DNA from: [Clostridium] saccharolyticum WM1
Lineage (GTDB): Bacteria; Bacillota; Clostridia; Lachnospirales; Lachnospiraceae
Direction: 5' to 3'
Assembly: GCF_000144625.1 (NCBI RefSeq)
Contig: NC_014376.1
Coordinates: forward strand, 2,666,001 to 2,730,000
DNA: 64,000 nt
This document shows, piece after piece, positions 34,518-42,912 of the stretch. The position numbers and the translations under genes are program-made. How positions within the stretch are numbered: position 1 is the stretch's first letter; every line of letters begins with the position of its first letter. The notes under the pieces are model-generated. The model did no database searches and was not told the DNA's origin. It was given only the letters and a program-made list of their open reading frames with translations.

Positions 34518-35876
34518 CTATTCATTGGTGCCCTTTGGTATCCACCTGGCCTTTAAGGTGTAAACACAGTCCATGAGCATCGTTGTGATCCATGTTATAG
34601 GATAACACCACATGACTGCTCCAAAACTGGGGAAAAATGGAACCAGCAGATTAATGTAGATCATACGCAGAATGCACATGTTTCCCACACCGATCAGCAT
34701 AGAAACCATGGTTCTGCCGCTGCCCCGTATACTGCCCATTAAAATCTGGTGAATGGCCAGAGTCCAGTAAAACGGAAGCAATATCAGCATGGTGGAATAC
34801 CCATAAGCGATAACCTCTGTATCAGGTGAAAAGATTTTAAGAATATGCTTTGCATTGAGATACAATATCACGGATATGACTGCCGTATAAGCCATACTTA
34901 TGACAATCCCCTGATATACCCCCTGTTTTATTCGTTTTGATTTCCTTGCACCAATATTCTGCCCGGTAAAGGTGGTGGCCGCCATGCAGAAGCTTTGAAG
35001 GGGAAGCATGGCAAATCCGTCCACTTTACTGTAGGCGCCGAACCCTGCCATTGCGGCAGAGCCAAAACTGTTGACATTTGCCTGAACGATCACATTGGAC
35101 AGAGAAATAATAGACTGCTGGATTCCGCTTGGAATACCAAGCTTTAATATACGCATCATCATTCTTTTGTCTATCCTTATCTTCTTAGGAATCAGCCGGT
35201 AAATATCCTCTGTTTTAATCAACGCCCGTACCGTCAGCACAGAAGACACTGCCTGGGCTGCGACCGTGGCGTATCCCACACCTTCCGTTCCCATGCCGAA
35301 GACCACAACAAAAACCAGATCCAGGATAATATTCACAACCGAAGACACGCAAAGATAATAAAGAGGCCTTTTGGCATCTCCTACAGCCCTTAAGATTCCT
35401 GCTCCCATATTATATACGAGATTAAACAGAGAGCCGCAGAAAAATATCCTTAAATACGCCACAGAGTTTGGCATAACCCCTTCCGGAGTACCCATCCAGC
35501 TTAGAATCAAAGGCGACATAAGCACCCCAACAACGATAAGGATTCCTCCTCCGGTCAAACTTAATGCCATGCTTGTATGAACTGCCCAGTGAAGCTTTCT
35601 CTCATCCCTTGCCCCGTAATACTGTGATATGATGACTCCCGCCCCTGTTCCGATCCCCATAAACAGGCCGATGATCAGATTGATCAGGGAATTGCTTGAG
35701 CCTACGGCAGCCAGTGCATCGCTTCCGATAAAGTTGCCCACCACAACAGAATCCACGGTATTATAAAGCTGCTGAAACAGGTTTCCGGCCAGAAGAGGCA
35801 GGGAAAATGCCAGGAGCTGCTTCCAGATTATCCCTTCCGTCATGATGATCTGGTTCGTACTTTGTCTTTTCTTCAC
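34518..35876 (-). CDS. MATE-family multidrug efflux transporter
   Basis: A 452-residue transporter with twelve membrane helices, in two internally similar halves. The start is GTG at 35876, because GGGAGG stands six bases before it; the frame's upstream part would have no ribosome site. Family features include SLPLLAGNLFQQLYNTVDSV split across the first helix and NANVNSFGSAAMAGFGAYSKVD in the second half in similar form. Cation-coupled export of cationic drugs or metabolites is the family role; substrate unknown. Confidence 0.92.
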   Translation of the reverse strand: MKKRQSTNQIIMTEGIIWKQLLAFSLPLLAGNLFQQLYNTVDSVVVGNFIGSDALAAVGSSNSLINLIIGLFMGIGTGAGVIISQYYGARDERKLHWAVHTSMALSLTGGGILIVVGVLMSPLILSWMGTPEGVMPNSVAYLRIFFCGSLFNLVYNMGAGILRAVGDAKRPLYYLCVSSVVNIILDLVFVVVFGMGTEGVGYATVAAQAVSSVLTVRALIKTEDIYRLIPKKIRIDKRMMMRILKLGIPSGIQQSIISLSNVIVQANVNSFGSAAMAGFGAYSKVDGFAMLPLQSFCMAATTFTGQNIGARKSKRIKQGVYQGIVISMAYTAVISVILYLNAKHILKIFSPDTEVIAYGYSTMLILLPFYWTLAIHQILMGSIRGSGRTMVSMLIGVGNMCILRMIYINLLVPFFPSFGAVMWCYPITWITTMLMDCVYTLKARWIPKGTNE

Positions 35877-35961
35877 AAATGTCCTCCCTTCTTTTCCCAA
35901 TTCCCCAATGAGTATTAGTATACATCCAATTTCAGAAATTGGGAAGCCGGATAATTTAAGG

Positions 35962-35990
35962 TTTACTTTTCCTAAGGTTTCGTGTACAAT
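35962..35990 (+). promoter_or_regulatory. Promoter of the Rrf2-family regulator gene
   Basis: TTTACT (35962-35967), 17 bases, TACAAT (35985-35990) with an extended TG before the -10, 54 bases before the start codon. Confidence 0.55.
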
Positions 35991-36043
35991 ATTTTTATAT
36001 CCTACTAAACAGATAAGAATAATTAGGAAGGAGAGTTATAACC

Positions 36044-36484
36044 ATGAAATTTTCTACCAAGGGACGTTACGCTCTTCGTATGATGCTTGAGTTTGCACTG
36101 CATCCAGGGGAATGCACAAAGATCAATCAGGTGGCGGAACGCCAGGAAATATCTGATAAATACCTGGAACAGATAGTTACCATATTAAGCAGAGCCGGGT
36201 ATGTGAAAAGCAGAAGAGGCGCCCAGGGTGGTTATTATCTTACTAAGGATCCTTCCGAGTATACCGTGGGCATGATACTCCGTCTTGCGGAAGGAAGTCT
36301 GGTTCCAGTGACCTGCCTGGAGGATGAGGTCAACCCCTGCAGCCGTTCCCAGAACTGCGCCACTCTCATGGTTTGGAAAGAGCTGGATCATGCCATCTCC
36401 CACGTAGTGGACGGCATTACCCTGGCAGATCTGGTGGAAGAACAAAAAAGGCTGGATGGACAGGCCAATTATTATGAAATTTAA
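36044..36484 (+). CDS. Rrf2-family transcriptional regulator, IscR-like
   Basis: A 146-residue winged-helix regulator. The N-terminal helix-turn-helix (KFSTKGRYALRMM; QEISDKYLEQI) is typical. Three cysteines, Cys91, Cys99 and Cys105, lie where IscR holds its 2Fe-2S cluster, so this member probably senses iron-sulfur status or oxidants. Clostridial homologues often precede iscS-iscU or cysteine genes; here no such genes follow, and it is a single-gene unit ending in a strong bidirectional stem-loop. ATG at 36044 is preceded by AGGAAGGAGAG. Confidence 0.9.
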   Translation: MKFSTKGRYALRMMLEFALHPGECTKINQVAERQEISDKYLEQIVTILSRAGYVKSRRGAQGGYYLTKDPSEYTVGMILRLAEGSLVPVTCLEDEVNPCSRSQNCATLMVWKELDHAISHVVDGITLADLVEEQKRLDGQANYYEI

Positions 36485-36493
36485 AACGGCATG

Positions 36494-36540
36494 AAAAAAG
36501 TTCGTGTTTTCTCCTTAACCTGGAAAACACGAACTTTTTT
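36494..36540. terminator. Bidirectional terminator between Rrf2 and HD-GYP genes
   Basis: AAAAAAGTTCGTGTTTTC pairs perfectly with GAAAACACGAACTTTTTT (18 base pairs, loop of 11). The A and T runs serve both converging genes. Confidence 0.95.
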
Positions 36541-36584
36541 AAACCGGCGGTTCAGCAGGACTTGTTCCTCATCTGCTGCTTTTA

Positions 36585-37856
36585 TCACTCCCTGTAAATG
36601 GAACTCCGTTCAAATATATTGCAGAAAGCATGAGCATTTTCCAGAAACAGATCTACCAAAAGAGGATCAAAGTGGCTGCCTCTGCCCTGGGTCATGATCT
36701 GTGAACTCTTTTCATGGGAATACCCCTCCTTATAAACACGTTTAGACCGAAGGGCGTCATACACATCCGCCAGGGCCATGATCCGGGCTGATATTGGAAT
36801 TTCTTCTCCCTTCAGTCCCTTTGGGTAACCGCTTCCATCCCATTTTTCATGATGGCAGAGAGTGATTTCCTTGCCGATTTTGATAAATGCGCTTCCCGTA
36901 TCTTTTTTTTCCACACTGGCCAGGGTCTGGTATCCTATGGTAGTATGGGTTTTCATGACTTCAAATTCTTCCGCCGTCAGTTTTCCCGGCTTTAACAGGA
37001 TCGCATCCGGAATCCCAACCTTTCCGATGTCATGAAGAGGGCTGGCCTGGGTAATGCTGTCAATAAAGGCCCTGTTTATTTCTCCTGGATGCGCGTTCCT
37101 TTCCCGAAGCTTTTCCGCCAGAAGCCGGCAATACTTCGACGTTCTCACAATATGCTCTCCCGTATCGTCATCCCTTGACTCCGAAAGTTTCACCAAAGCA
37201 TGGATGGTGGCCATTTGGGAAGCCGATACTTCCTCCACCTTTTTTTGAACAAGGACCTCCAGATGGTGATTATATTCTTCCAGCTTTTCCTCAACAGCCT
37301 TACCATTTGTGATGTCCTGAATGGTGCCATGAACGCTGGTTGTTTTTCCGTCAGAATCCTTTGAAGCTACAAACCGGATATGTACCCACTTGATCCTGTT
37401 CCCCTCCATAAGCAGACGGTACCGGTATTCGGCAGGAACCATGCCATTTTCCATGTCCCGTAATATCTGATTTGCCAGCTTCTTGTCATCAGGATGGATC
37501 TTTTTTAAATACAGCATAAGATCCGGCTTTTTAGACGCTTCTATTTCCAATATCCGGTTTATGGTATCCGACCACCATAGCTGCTTTGTGGTCAGATTCA
37601 GTTCCCAATTTCCTATAAGGGCGATTTCCTGGGCTTCCCGGAGAGATAATTCGCTTTTTTCCAGCTCTCTTCCCTTTTCTTCCAGCTGCTTTGATATGTC
37701 TACATACCTCTCCATGATCTCAGAGACCAATGCGGTATGGGTCTGGTTATCCACCTGCTTTGCAAAATAATCAAGCATGGACTTGACATATTCATCCGTA
37801 CCCGATTCATCCAATACCATATTCTCTCCCAGCAGGATCGAATCTGTCCGCCTCAA
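36585..37856 (-). CDS. PAS-HD-GYP cyclic-di-GMP phosphodiesterase
   Basis: A 423-residue cytoplasmic protein. A coiled N-terminal region (about 15-75), a PAS_3-type sensor (about 75-190, NWELNLTTKQLWW), and an HD-GYP domain (about 215-410) with HDIGKVGIP, HHEKWDGSGYP and ALADVYDAL, the metal-binding and GYP motifs of phosphodiesterases that linearise cyclic di-GMP. The frame begins with TTG at 37856, overlapping the upstream stop as TTGA, so translation appears coupled to the di-iron protein gene; an ATG at 37820 with GGGAGAG upstream is an alternative. The pair probably makes an oxygen or redox-sensitive cyclic-di-GMP switch (inference). Confidence 0.9.
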   Translation of the reverse strand: MRRTDSILLGENMVLDESGTDEYVKSMLDYFAKQVDNQTHTALVSEIMERYVDISKQLEEKGRELEKSELSLREAQEIALIGNWELNLTTKQLWWSDTINRILEIEASKKPDLMLYLKKIHPDDKKLANQILRDMENGMVPAEYRYRLLMEGNRIKWVHIRFVASKDSDGKTTSVHGTIQDITNGKAVEEKLEEYNHHLEVLVQKKVEEVSASQMATIHALVKLSESRDDDTGEHIVRTSKYCRLLAEKLRERNAHPGEINRAFIDSITQASPLHDIGKVGIPDAILLKPGKLTAEEFEVMKTHTTIGYQTLASVEKKDTGSAFIKIGKEITLCHHEKWDGSGYPKGLKGEEIPISARIMALADVYDALRSKRVYKEGYSHEKSSQIMTQGRGSHFDPLLVDLFLENAHAFCNIFERSSIYRE

Positions 37857-38674
37857 TTTCCTTCCCCCTCCAGAAAATAATCAATCCCAAGGCTGGTCAA
37901 TTCCTTTAACCGTTTGATTGCAATACTTTGTGCCTCAGGTATATCCAGTATGCTGCCATGCTGGGGGGCGATCATGGAAATATCCAGCTCCTCAATTCTT
38001 TCAAGGGCATAATGCAGCGCTTTTTTCGATGGCATAATGCGCTGATGAAAATTCACCATGCCCTTTATCTGACATGGCTTCCCGGTAATGGGACAGATCT
38101 GCCGGGGCGTACAATCCAGGCACTTATCACCGATCAGGGTATATAAATTCCAGTTGTTATCATAGCTTCCGAAAATATCGCTGCTGAACAATATCTTTGT
38201 CTTCACGTCATAAGTAACAAAGCTGCCAGGCGAATGGGCATAAGGTGTCCTGATAAACTCCAGCCGTCTGCCGTTTGCAAATTCAAAGTGATACCCTAAT
38301 TTCTCAATACACTCCTTAGGCGTATTCTTGGAATAATAATTAATGAAAATATTATTTTCATGATGGGAAATGATTTTTAATTCCCGGCTGTTAATGAGGG
38401 TTTCTATATGAGGTAGATTGCCGCACAAATCCGGATCATAATGCTGGTAGATCAGGCGGTTGATTTTACCCGGACTGGTTCCCGTTCGCATGATCTTCAG
38501 CATGACCGTACTGAAATCATCCCGGCTGCCGCTGTCGATAAGCACTGCTTCATCACCGTCTACAATCAAATAAGGATTGCAGTGAAGCCCTGCTCCCTCA
38601 TCATAAAAACCCACCCAATAGACCCCCTGGGCGATTTCCACATATTCTTTATAATTTAAATCCTGCTTATCCAT
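37853..38674 (-). CDS. MBL-fold di-iron protein, ODP/flavodiiron-like
   Basis: A 273-residue metallo-beta-lactamase-fold protein. ATG at 38674 has GGAGGAAC at proper spacing; the ATG six bases earlier is too close. The metal residues line up with flavodiiron proteins: His78-x-Asp80-x-Asp82 (QHYDPD), His147 (AHSPG), Asp166 (SSDIFG) and His239 (PQHG). There is no flavodoxin domain, so it is like the stand-alone oxygen-binding di-iron proteins that act as sensors. An insertion holds four cysteines, 185, 188, 194 and 201, possibly a second metal site. It overlaps the HD-GYP gene. Confidence 0.85.
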   Translation of the reverse strand: MDKQDLNYKEYVEIAQGVYWVGFYDEGAGLHCNPYLIVDGDEAVLIDSGSRDDFSTVMLKIMRTGTSPGKINRLIYQHYDPDLCGNLPHIETLINSRELKIISHHENNIFINYYSKNTPKECIEKLGYHFEFANGRRLEFIRTPYAHSPGSFVTYDVKTKILFSSDIFGSYDNNWNLYTLIGDKCLDCTPRQICPITGKPCQIKGMVNFHQRIMPSKKALHYALERIEELDISMIAPQHGSILDIPEAQSIAIKRLKELTSLGIDYFLEGEGN

Positions 38675-38767
38675 CTCCATGTTCCTCCAATATATGGCCG
38701 GCAGCCGCCTTTTCCCCCAGTGCCACCTTTCATCGCCGCCACGGCTGCGGCAAATGGAACCCGCTGA

Positions 38768-40135
38768 TTAAAAGAATTTTGATGCATACCCCTGAATAAA
38801 GATTACCAGAACAATAACAGGAAGAACGAAGGTCACATAAGCCCTTGCCCAGCGGGGGAACCGGATCCCCTTTCCTTCGTTGGCCTCTTTCATAAAATTA
38901 TCAAACCCCCAGCCATATCTGGTGGTACAGAACGCCAGGTATATCAGGCTTCCCAATGGAAGCAGGTTATTGCTGATAATAAAGTCTTCTAAATCCAGGA
39001 TATTGCTTCCTTCGCCAAAGGGCATAAAACCGCTCCAAACATTAAATCCCAGCACACAGGGTATGGACAAAAGAATCATAGCAGCCCCATTCAGCCAAAC
39101 CGCTTTTTTTACGGTACAACCTGTTAAATCTGTTGCGAAAGAAACGATATTCTGGAAAACTGCAATTTCCGTGGAAATAGCTGCAAATGACATAAAGAGG
39201 AAAAACAGGCTTCCAAGGAGTCTTCCTCCTGCCATGTTATTGAACACGTTTGGCAAAGTCACAAAAACCAGCTTGGGCCCTTGACCAGGCTCAATTTGAA
39301 ATGCAAAGCATGCCGGGAAAATAATAAGTCCTGCCATAAAAGCCACAAAGGTATCCAGAACCGCCACACTGATGGCTTCTCCGGTTAGTCTGTGCTCCTT
39401 GCCGATATAGCTTCCAAAAACGGCGAGAGCACCAATTCCAATACTTAAGGTAAAAAAAGCCTGTCCCATGGCGGCAAATATGACTTCTCCAATACCTGCT
39501 TCTATGATCTTGGCAAAATCAGGTTTTAAGTAAAACTCCAGTCCTGCCCTGCTGTTTTCCAGGAACACCGAATGAACGGCAAGTATTGCCATTAAACCTA
39601 AAAGACATACCATCATCCATTTCGTGATCTTCTCCACACCGCCCTGAATTCCTCTGGCACAAATAGAAAAGCACCCCACCACCATGATGACCATAAAGAT
39701 TCCCATGATCACAGGGTCTGCCAGCATATTTTCAAACTCCCCTGCTACTCGTTCCGCATCAAGGCCTACAAAATCTCCCTTAGCCATCTTAAAAAAATAC
39801 AATACCATCCAGCCGGTAACCGTGGTATAAAACATCATCAGAATGTAATTTCCAGCCATTCCCAGATATTTTGCATAATGCCATTTGCTTCCTTCAGGCT
39901 CCAGAACATCATAGGATAATGCAATGCTCTTCTGGCTTGCACGTCCCACGGCAAATTCCATCGCCACAATGGGCAGCCCCAAAATAAGCAGAAACACCCC
40001 ATAGATCAATACAAACGCCGCTCCTCCATACTGGCCCACAATATAAGGAAAACGCCAGACGTTTCCCAAACCAATGGCACATCCTGCCGAAATCAGGATA
40101 AAACCCAGGCGGGACGAAAATTTTTCTCTACCCAT
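38768..40135 (-). CDS. Sodium-dependent transporter, NSS (neurotransmitter symporter) family
   Basis: A 455-residue transporter with about twelve membrane helices, LeuT fold. I start it at ATG 40135 (MGREKFSSRLGF) because TGAGGAG is nine bases upstream and bacterial NSS proteins begin this way; earlier codons belong to the frame only. The first helix carries the sodium/substrate motif SAGCAIGLGNVWRFPY. Bacterial members move amino acids such as tryptophan, tyrosine or leucine with Na+. Substrate unknown. The terminator of nrdD lies in its upstream region. Confidence 0.92.
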   Translation of the reverse strand: MGREKFSSRLGFILISAGCAIGLGNVWRFPYIVGQYGGAAFVLIYGVFLLILGLPIVAMEFAVGRASQKSIALSYDVLEPEGSKWHYAKYLGMAGNYILMMFYTTVTGWMVLYFFKMAKGDFVGLDAERVAGEFENMLADPVIMGIFMVIMVVGCFSICARGIQGGVEKITKWMMVCLLGLMAILAVHSVFLENSRAGLEFYLKPDFAKIIEAGIGEVIFAAMGQAFFTLSIGIGALAVFGSYIGKEHRLTGEAISVAVLDTFVAFMAGLIIFPACFAFQIEPGQGPKLVFVTLPNVFNNMAGGRLLGSLFFLFMSFAAISTEIAVFQNIVSFATDLTGCTVKKAVWLNGAAMILLSIPCVLGFNVWSGFMPFGEGSNILDLEDFIISNNLLPLGSLIYLAFCTTRYGWGFDNFMKEANEGKGIRFPRWARAYVTFVLPVIVLVIFIQGYASKFF

Positions 40136-40177
40136 TTTTCCAAACTCCTCATCAGTCATATTTTCTGTCATCCTTCC

Positions 40178-40227
40178 AAAAAACAGCAAAAGATTCCATG
40201 CCATTATAGCATAGAATCTTTTTGCTG
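40178..40227 (-). terminator. Terminator of nrdD
   Basis: Minus strand CAGCAAAAAGATTCTATGC pairs with GCATGGAATCTTTTGCTG around a short TATAATG loop, then TTTTTTGG. It begins 51 bases after the nrdD stop. Confidence 0.9.
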
Positions 40228-40277
40228 ACTACTATATCTATCTCTCCATGACAGACCGGCAGAGAAAAAGAGCTTTT

Positions 40278-42644
40278 TTAGCAGACCGGACTTTCTGCAT
40301 ATTTCCTGATTTCAGAGGCATTGGTAATTTTGCGGATCTGACCGTTTTTTACAACCACCAGAGTAGGTGCCTGCATAATGCCGAACCTTGTGGCAAGCTC
40401 TGCATTTTCCTCCGCATCAACGACCTCATAATCCATATGTTGTAAAAACTGCTTTGCCATACGGCAGTTGGGACAGGTTTTTGTTGTAAAAAGATAGGTA
40501 CCTGTGGGAATCTCCGGCTTTTTCTCCATTGCCTTATCCTTGATTTCCTCTGCACATCCCTTTTTCAGCACAGAACGGGAAGGCTCATAGACTGTCCGGT
40601 TCTTGTATTCCTGGGTCTTTCCCTCATTCCAGTTCTGTACCGGGCGGTAATAACCGGTGATCCGGCTATATACTTCGGCATTTTTTCCGCAGACCGGACA
40701 TACCTTATGCTCACCGGAAAGATATCCGTGTTCCGAGCAGATGGAATAAGTAGGAGACAAGGTATAGTAAGGCAGTTTGAAATTCTCCGCAATGGTGCGT
40801 ACCAGCTTTGAAGCCGCTTCCCAGTCAGGAAGCTTCTCACCCAGGAATGCATGGAAAACGGTCCCTGAAGTATAAAGGGTCTGCAGCTCATCCTGGATTT
40901 CCAGCGCATCAAAAACATCCACTGTATAATCCACAGGCAAGTGGGAGCTGTTGGTATAATACGGGGTATCTCCCTGCTTTCCGGCAGTGATGATATGAGG
41001 ATAATGTTTTTTGTCATGCTTTGCCAGACGGTATGTTGTAGATTCTGCGGGGGTGGCCTCCAGATTATAGAGATCGCCGTACATCTCCTGGTAATCGGAC
41101 AGCCTTTCCCGCATATGGTTCAGCACAGCCTTTGTAAACTCTCTGGTCTTTTCACTCGTCAAATCCTTTTCCAGCCAATTGGCATTTAAGCCCACCTCGT
41201 TCATCCCGATCAGGCCTATGGTGGAAAAGTGGTTTTCAAAGGTGCCCAGATACCGCTTTGTATAAGGATAAAGTCCCTGGTTCAAAAGTTTTGTTATGAC
41301 TTCCCTCTTCGTCCTTAGGGAACGGGCTGAAAGGTCCATCATATGGTCCAGACGCTTGTAAAAATCAGCTTCGTTCCTGGAAAGGTAAGCGATCCTTGGC
41401 ATATTGATCGTCACAACACCCACGGAACCGGTGCTTTCTCCGGAGCCAAAGAATCCGCCGGTCTTTCTCCTAAGCTCCCTTAAATCCAGCCGAAGGCGGC
41501 AGCACATGCTTCTTACATCACTTGGTTCCATATCGCTGTTTATGTAATTGGAAAAATAAGGGGTTCCGTATTTGGACGTCATTTCAAACAGCAGCTGGTT
41601 ATTCTCTGTATTGGACCAGTCAAAATCCCTGGTAATGGAATAAGTAGGAATGGGGTACTGGAAGCCCCGCCCATTGGCGTCTCCCTCAATCATGGTTTCA
41701 ATAAAGGCTTTATTGATCATATCCATTTCAGCTTTGCAGTCCTTATACTTAAAGTCTGCCTCTTTACCTCCTACAATGGCGTTTAACTCTGCCATATCCG
41801 ACGGAACGGTCCAGTCCAGAGTGATATTGGAAAAGGGAGCCTGAGTTCCCCATCGGCTGGGCGTATTAACCCCATAAATAAAGGATTCGATGCATTTTTT
41901 TACTTCCCGGTAGGATAAATGGTCAGCCTTTACAAAGGGAGCTAAATAGGTGTCAAAGGAAGAAAAGGCCTGGGCGCCTGCCCACTCATTCTGCATAATC
42001 CCCAGGAAATTGACCATTTGGTTGCAAAGTACGGATAGATGTTTTGCCGGGGATGAGGTGATCTTTCCTGGTATGCCGCCCAGTCCTTCCAGAAGAAGCT
42101 GCTTTAAAGACCAGCCTGCGCAGTATCCGGTGAGCATGGATAAATCGTGAATGTGGATATCCGCATTCCTGTGTGCATTGGCGATCTCCTGGTCATAAAT
42201 TTCAGACAGCCAGTAATTGGCTGTAACCGCACCGGAATTGCTTAATATCAGTCCTCCCACGGAATAGGTGACTGTGGAATTTTCCTTGACCCTCCAGTCC
42301 TCCACTTTTACGTAGCTGTTTACCACAGCCTTGTAATCCAGGATGGTATCCTTCATATTACGGATTTTTTCTCTCTGCTTTCTATATAATATATAAGCCT
42401 TTGCCACATCCGTATAACCCGCCTGCTCAAGAACGTGCTCCACACTGTCCTGGATTTGTTCAACCGTGACCTGTCCTCCTGACATCTTTCCCTGAAAATC
42501 AGCGGTTACCCTAAGAGACAACAGTTCCAGTATTTCATTGTTATACTCCTTCTGGGTGGCTTTAAATGCTTTTTTAATCGCTTCCGTGATTTTATTCAGA
42601 CTGAATTCAGCACTTTCCCCATTTCTCTTTACTACCTGGATCAT
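40278..42644 (-). CDS. nrdD: Anaerobic ribonucleoside-triphosphate reductase with C-terminal redoxin domain
   Basis: A 788-residue class III ribonucleotide reductase. The start is ATG 42644 with AAAGGAG ten bases upstream. An ATP-cone domain occupies about 1-90. The glycyl-radical barrel follows, with a zinc knuckle (CSEHGYL and CPVCG near 620-640) and the radical glycine in SRITGYYRPV near 650. After this a linker (EEIKDKAMEKKPEIP) leads to about 75 extra residues of thioredoxin/glutaredoxin fold with the redox motif CPNC and APTLVVV. The fused domain may deliver electrons directly. No nrdG activase gene is adjacent. Confidence 0.94.
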   Translation of the reverse strand: MIQVVKRNGESAEFSLNKITEAIKKAFKATQKEYNNEILELLSLRVTADFQGKMSGGQVTVEQIQDSVEHVLEQAGYTDVAKAYILYRKQREKIRNMKDTILDYKAVVNSYVKVEDWRVKENSTVTYSVGGLILSNSGAVTANYWLSEIYDQEIANAHRNADIHIHDLSMLTGYCAGWSLKQLLLEGLGGIPGKITSSPAKHLSVLCNQMVNFLGIMQNEWAGAQAFSSFDTYLAPFVKADHLSYREVKKCIESFIYGVNTPSRWGTQAPFSNITLDWTVPSDMAELNAIVGGKEADFKYKDCKAEMDMINKAFIETMIEGDANGRGFQYPIPTYSITRDFDWSNTENNQLLFEMTSKYGTPYFSNYINSDMEPSDVRSMCCRLRLDLRELRRKTGGFFGSGESTGSVGVVTINMPRIAYLSRNEADFYKRLDHMMDLSARSLRTKREVITKLLNQGLYPYTKRYLGTFENHFSTIGLIGMNEVGLNANWLEKDLTSEKTREFTKAVLNHMRERLSDYQEMYGDLYNLEATPAESTTYRLAKHDKKHYPHIITAGKQGDTPYYTNSSHLPVDYTVDVFDALEIQDELQTLYTSGTVFHAFLGEKLPDWEAASKLVRTIAENFKLPYYTLSPTYSICSEHGYLSGEHKVCPVCGKNAEVYSRITGYYRPVQNWNEGKTQEYKNRTVYEPSRSVLKKGCAEEIKDKAMEKKPEIPTGTYLFTTKTCPNCRMAKQFLQHMDYEVVDAEENAELATRFGIMQAPTLVVVKNGQIRKITNASEIRKYAESPVC

Positions 42645-42840
42645 AAAAACCAAACTCCTTTCCACTTATCTGCCCTTTTTACGGGCATAGAAATATGCCC
42701 ATAAGGCATTCCTCTGAAAAACCCCTTATGAATCTGTTTTTGTAATACATTCCATTATGAAGACTTGTTATCATAATCAGAAAAACAGTGCAGAAACGGC
42801 ACCTTTTATGTAAGGCCTGAAACAGCTTCTCACAAATAAT

Positions 42841-42869
42841 ATTATAGCAGAACAAAAAGAAAAACACAA
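42841..42869 (-). promoter_or_regulatory. Candidate nrdD promoter
   Basis: Minus strand TTGTGT (42869-42864), 17 bases, TATAAT (42846-42841), giving a leader of about 190 bases before nrdD. The -35 lies inside one arm of the hflX terminator (42864-42879), whose sequence ACACAATATGTAGTTC resembles an NrdR box. Confidence 0.5.
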
Positions 42870-42911
42870 TATGTAGTTCGGTTTTTTAACACCAATCCAC
42901 ATATTGTGTTT
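42857..42911 (-). terminator. Terminator of hflX
   Basis: Minus strand AAACACAATATGT and ACATATTGTGTTT pair around a 24-base loop and are followed by TTCTTTTTG. It starts two bases after the hflX stop. Confidence 0.75.
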
Positions 42912-42912
42912 A

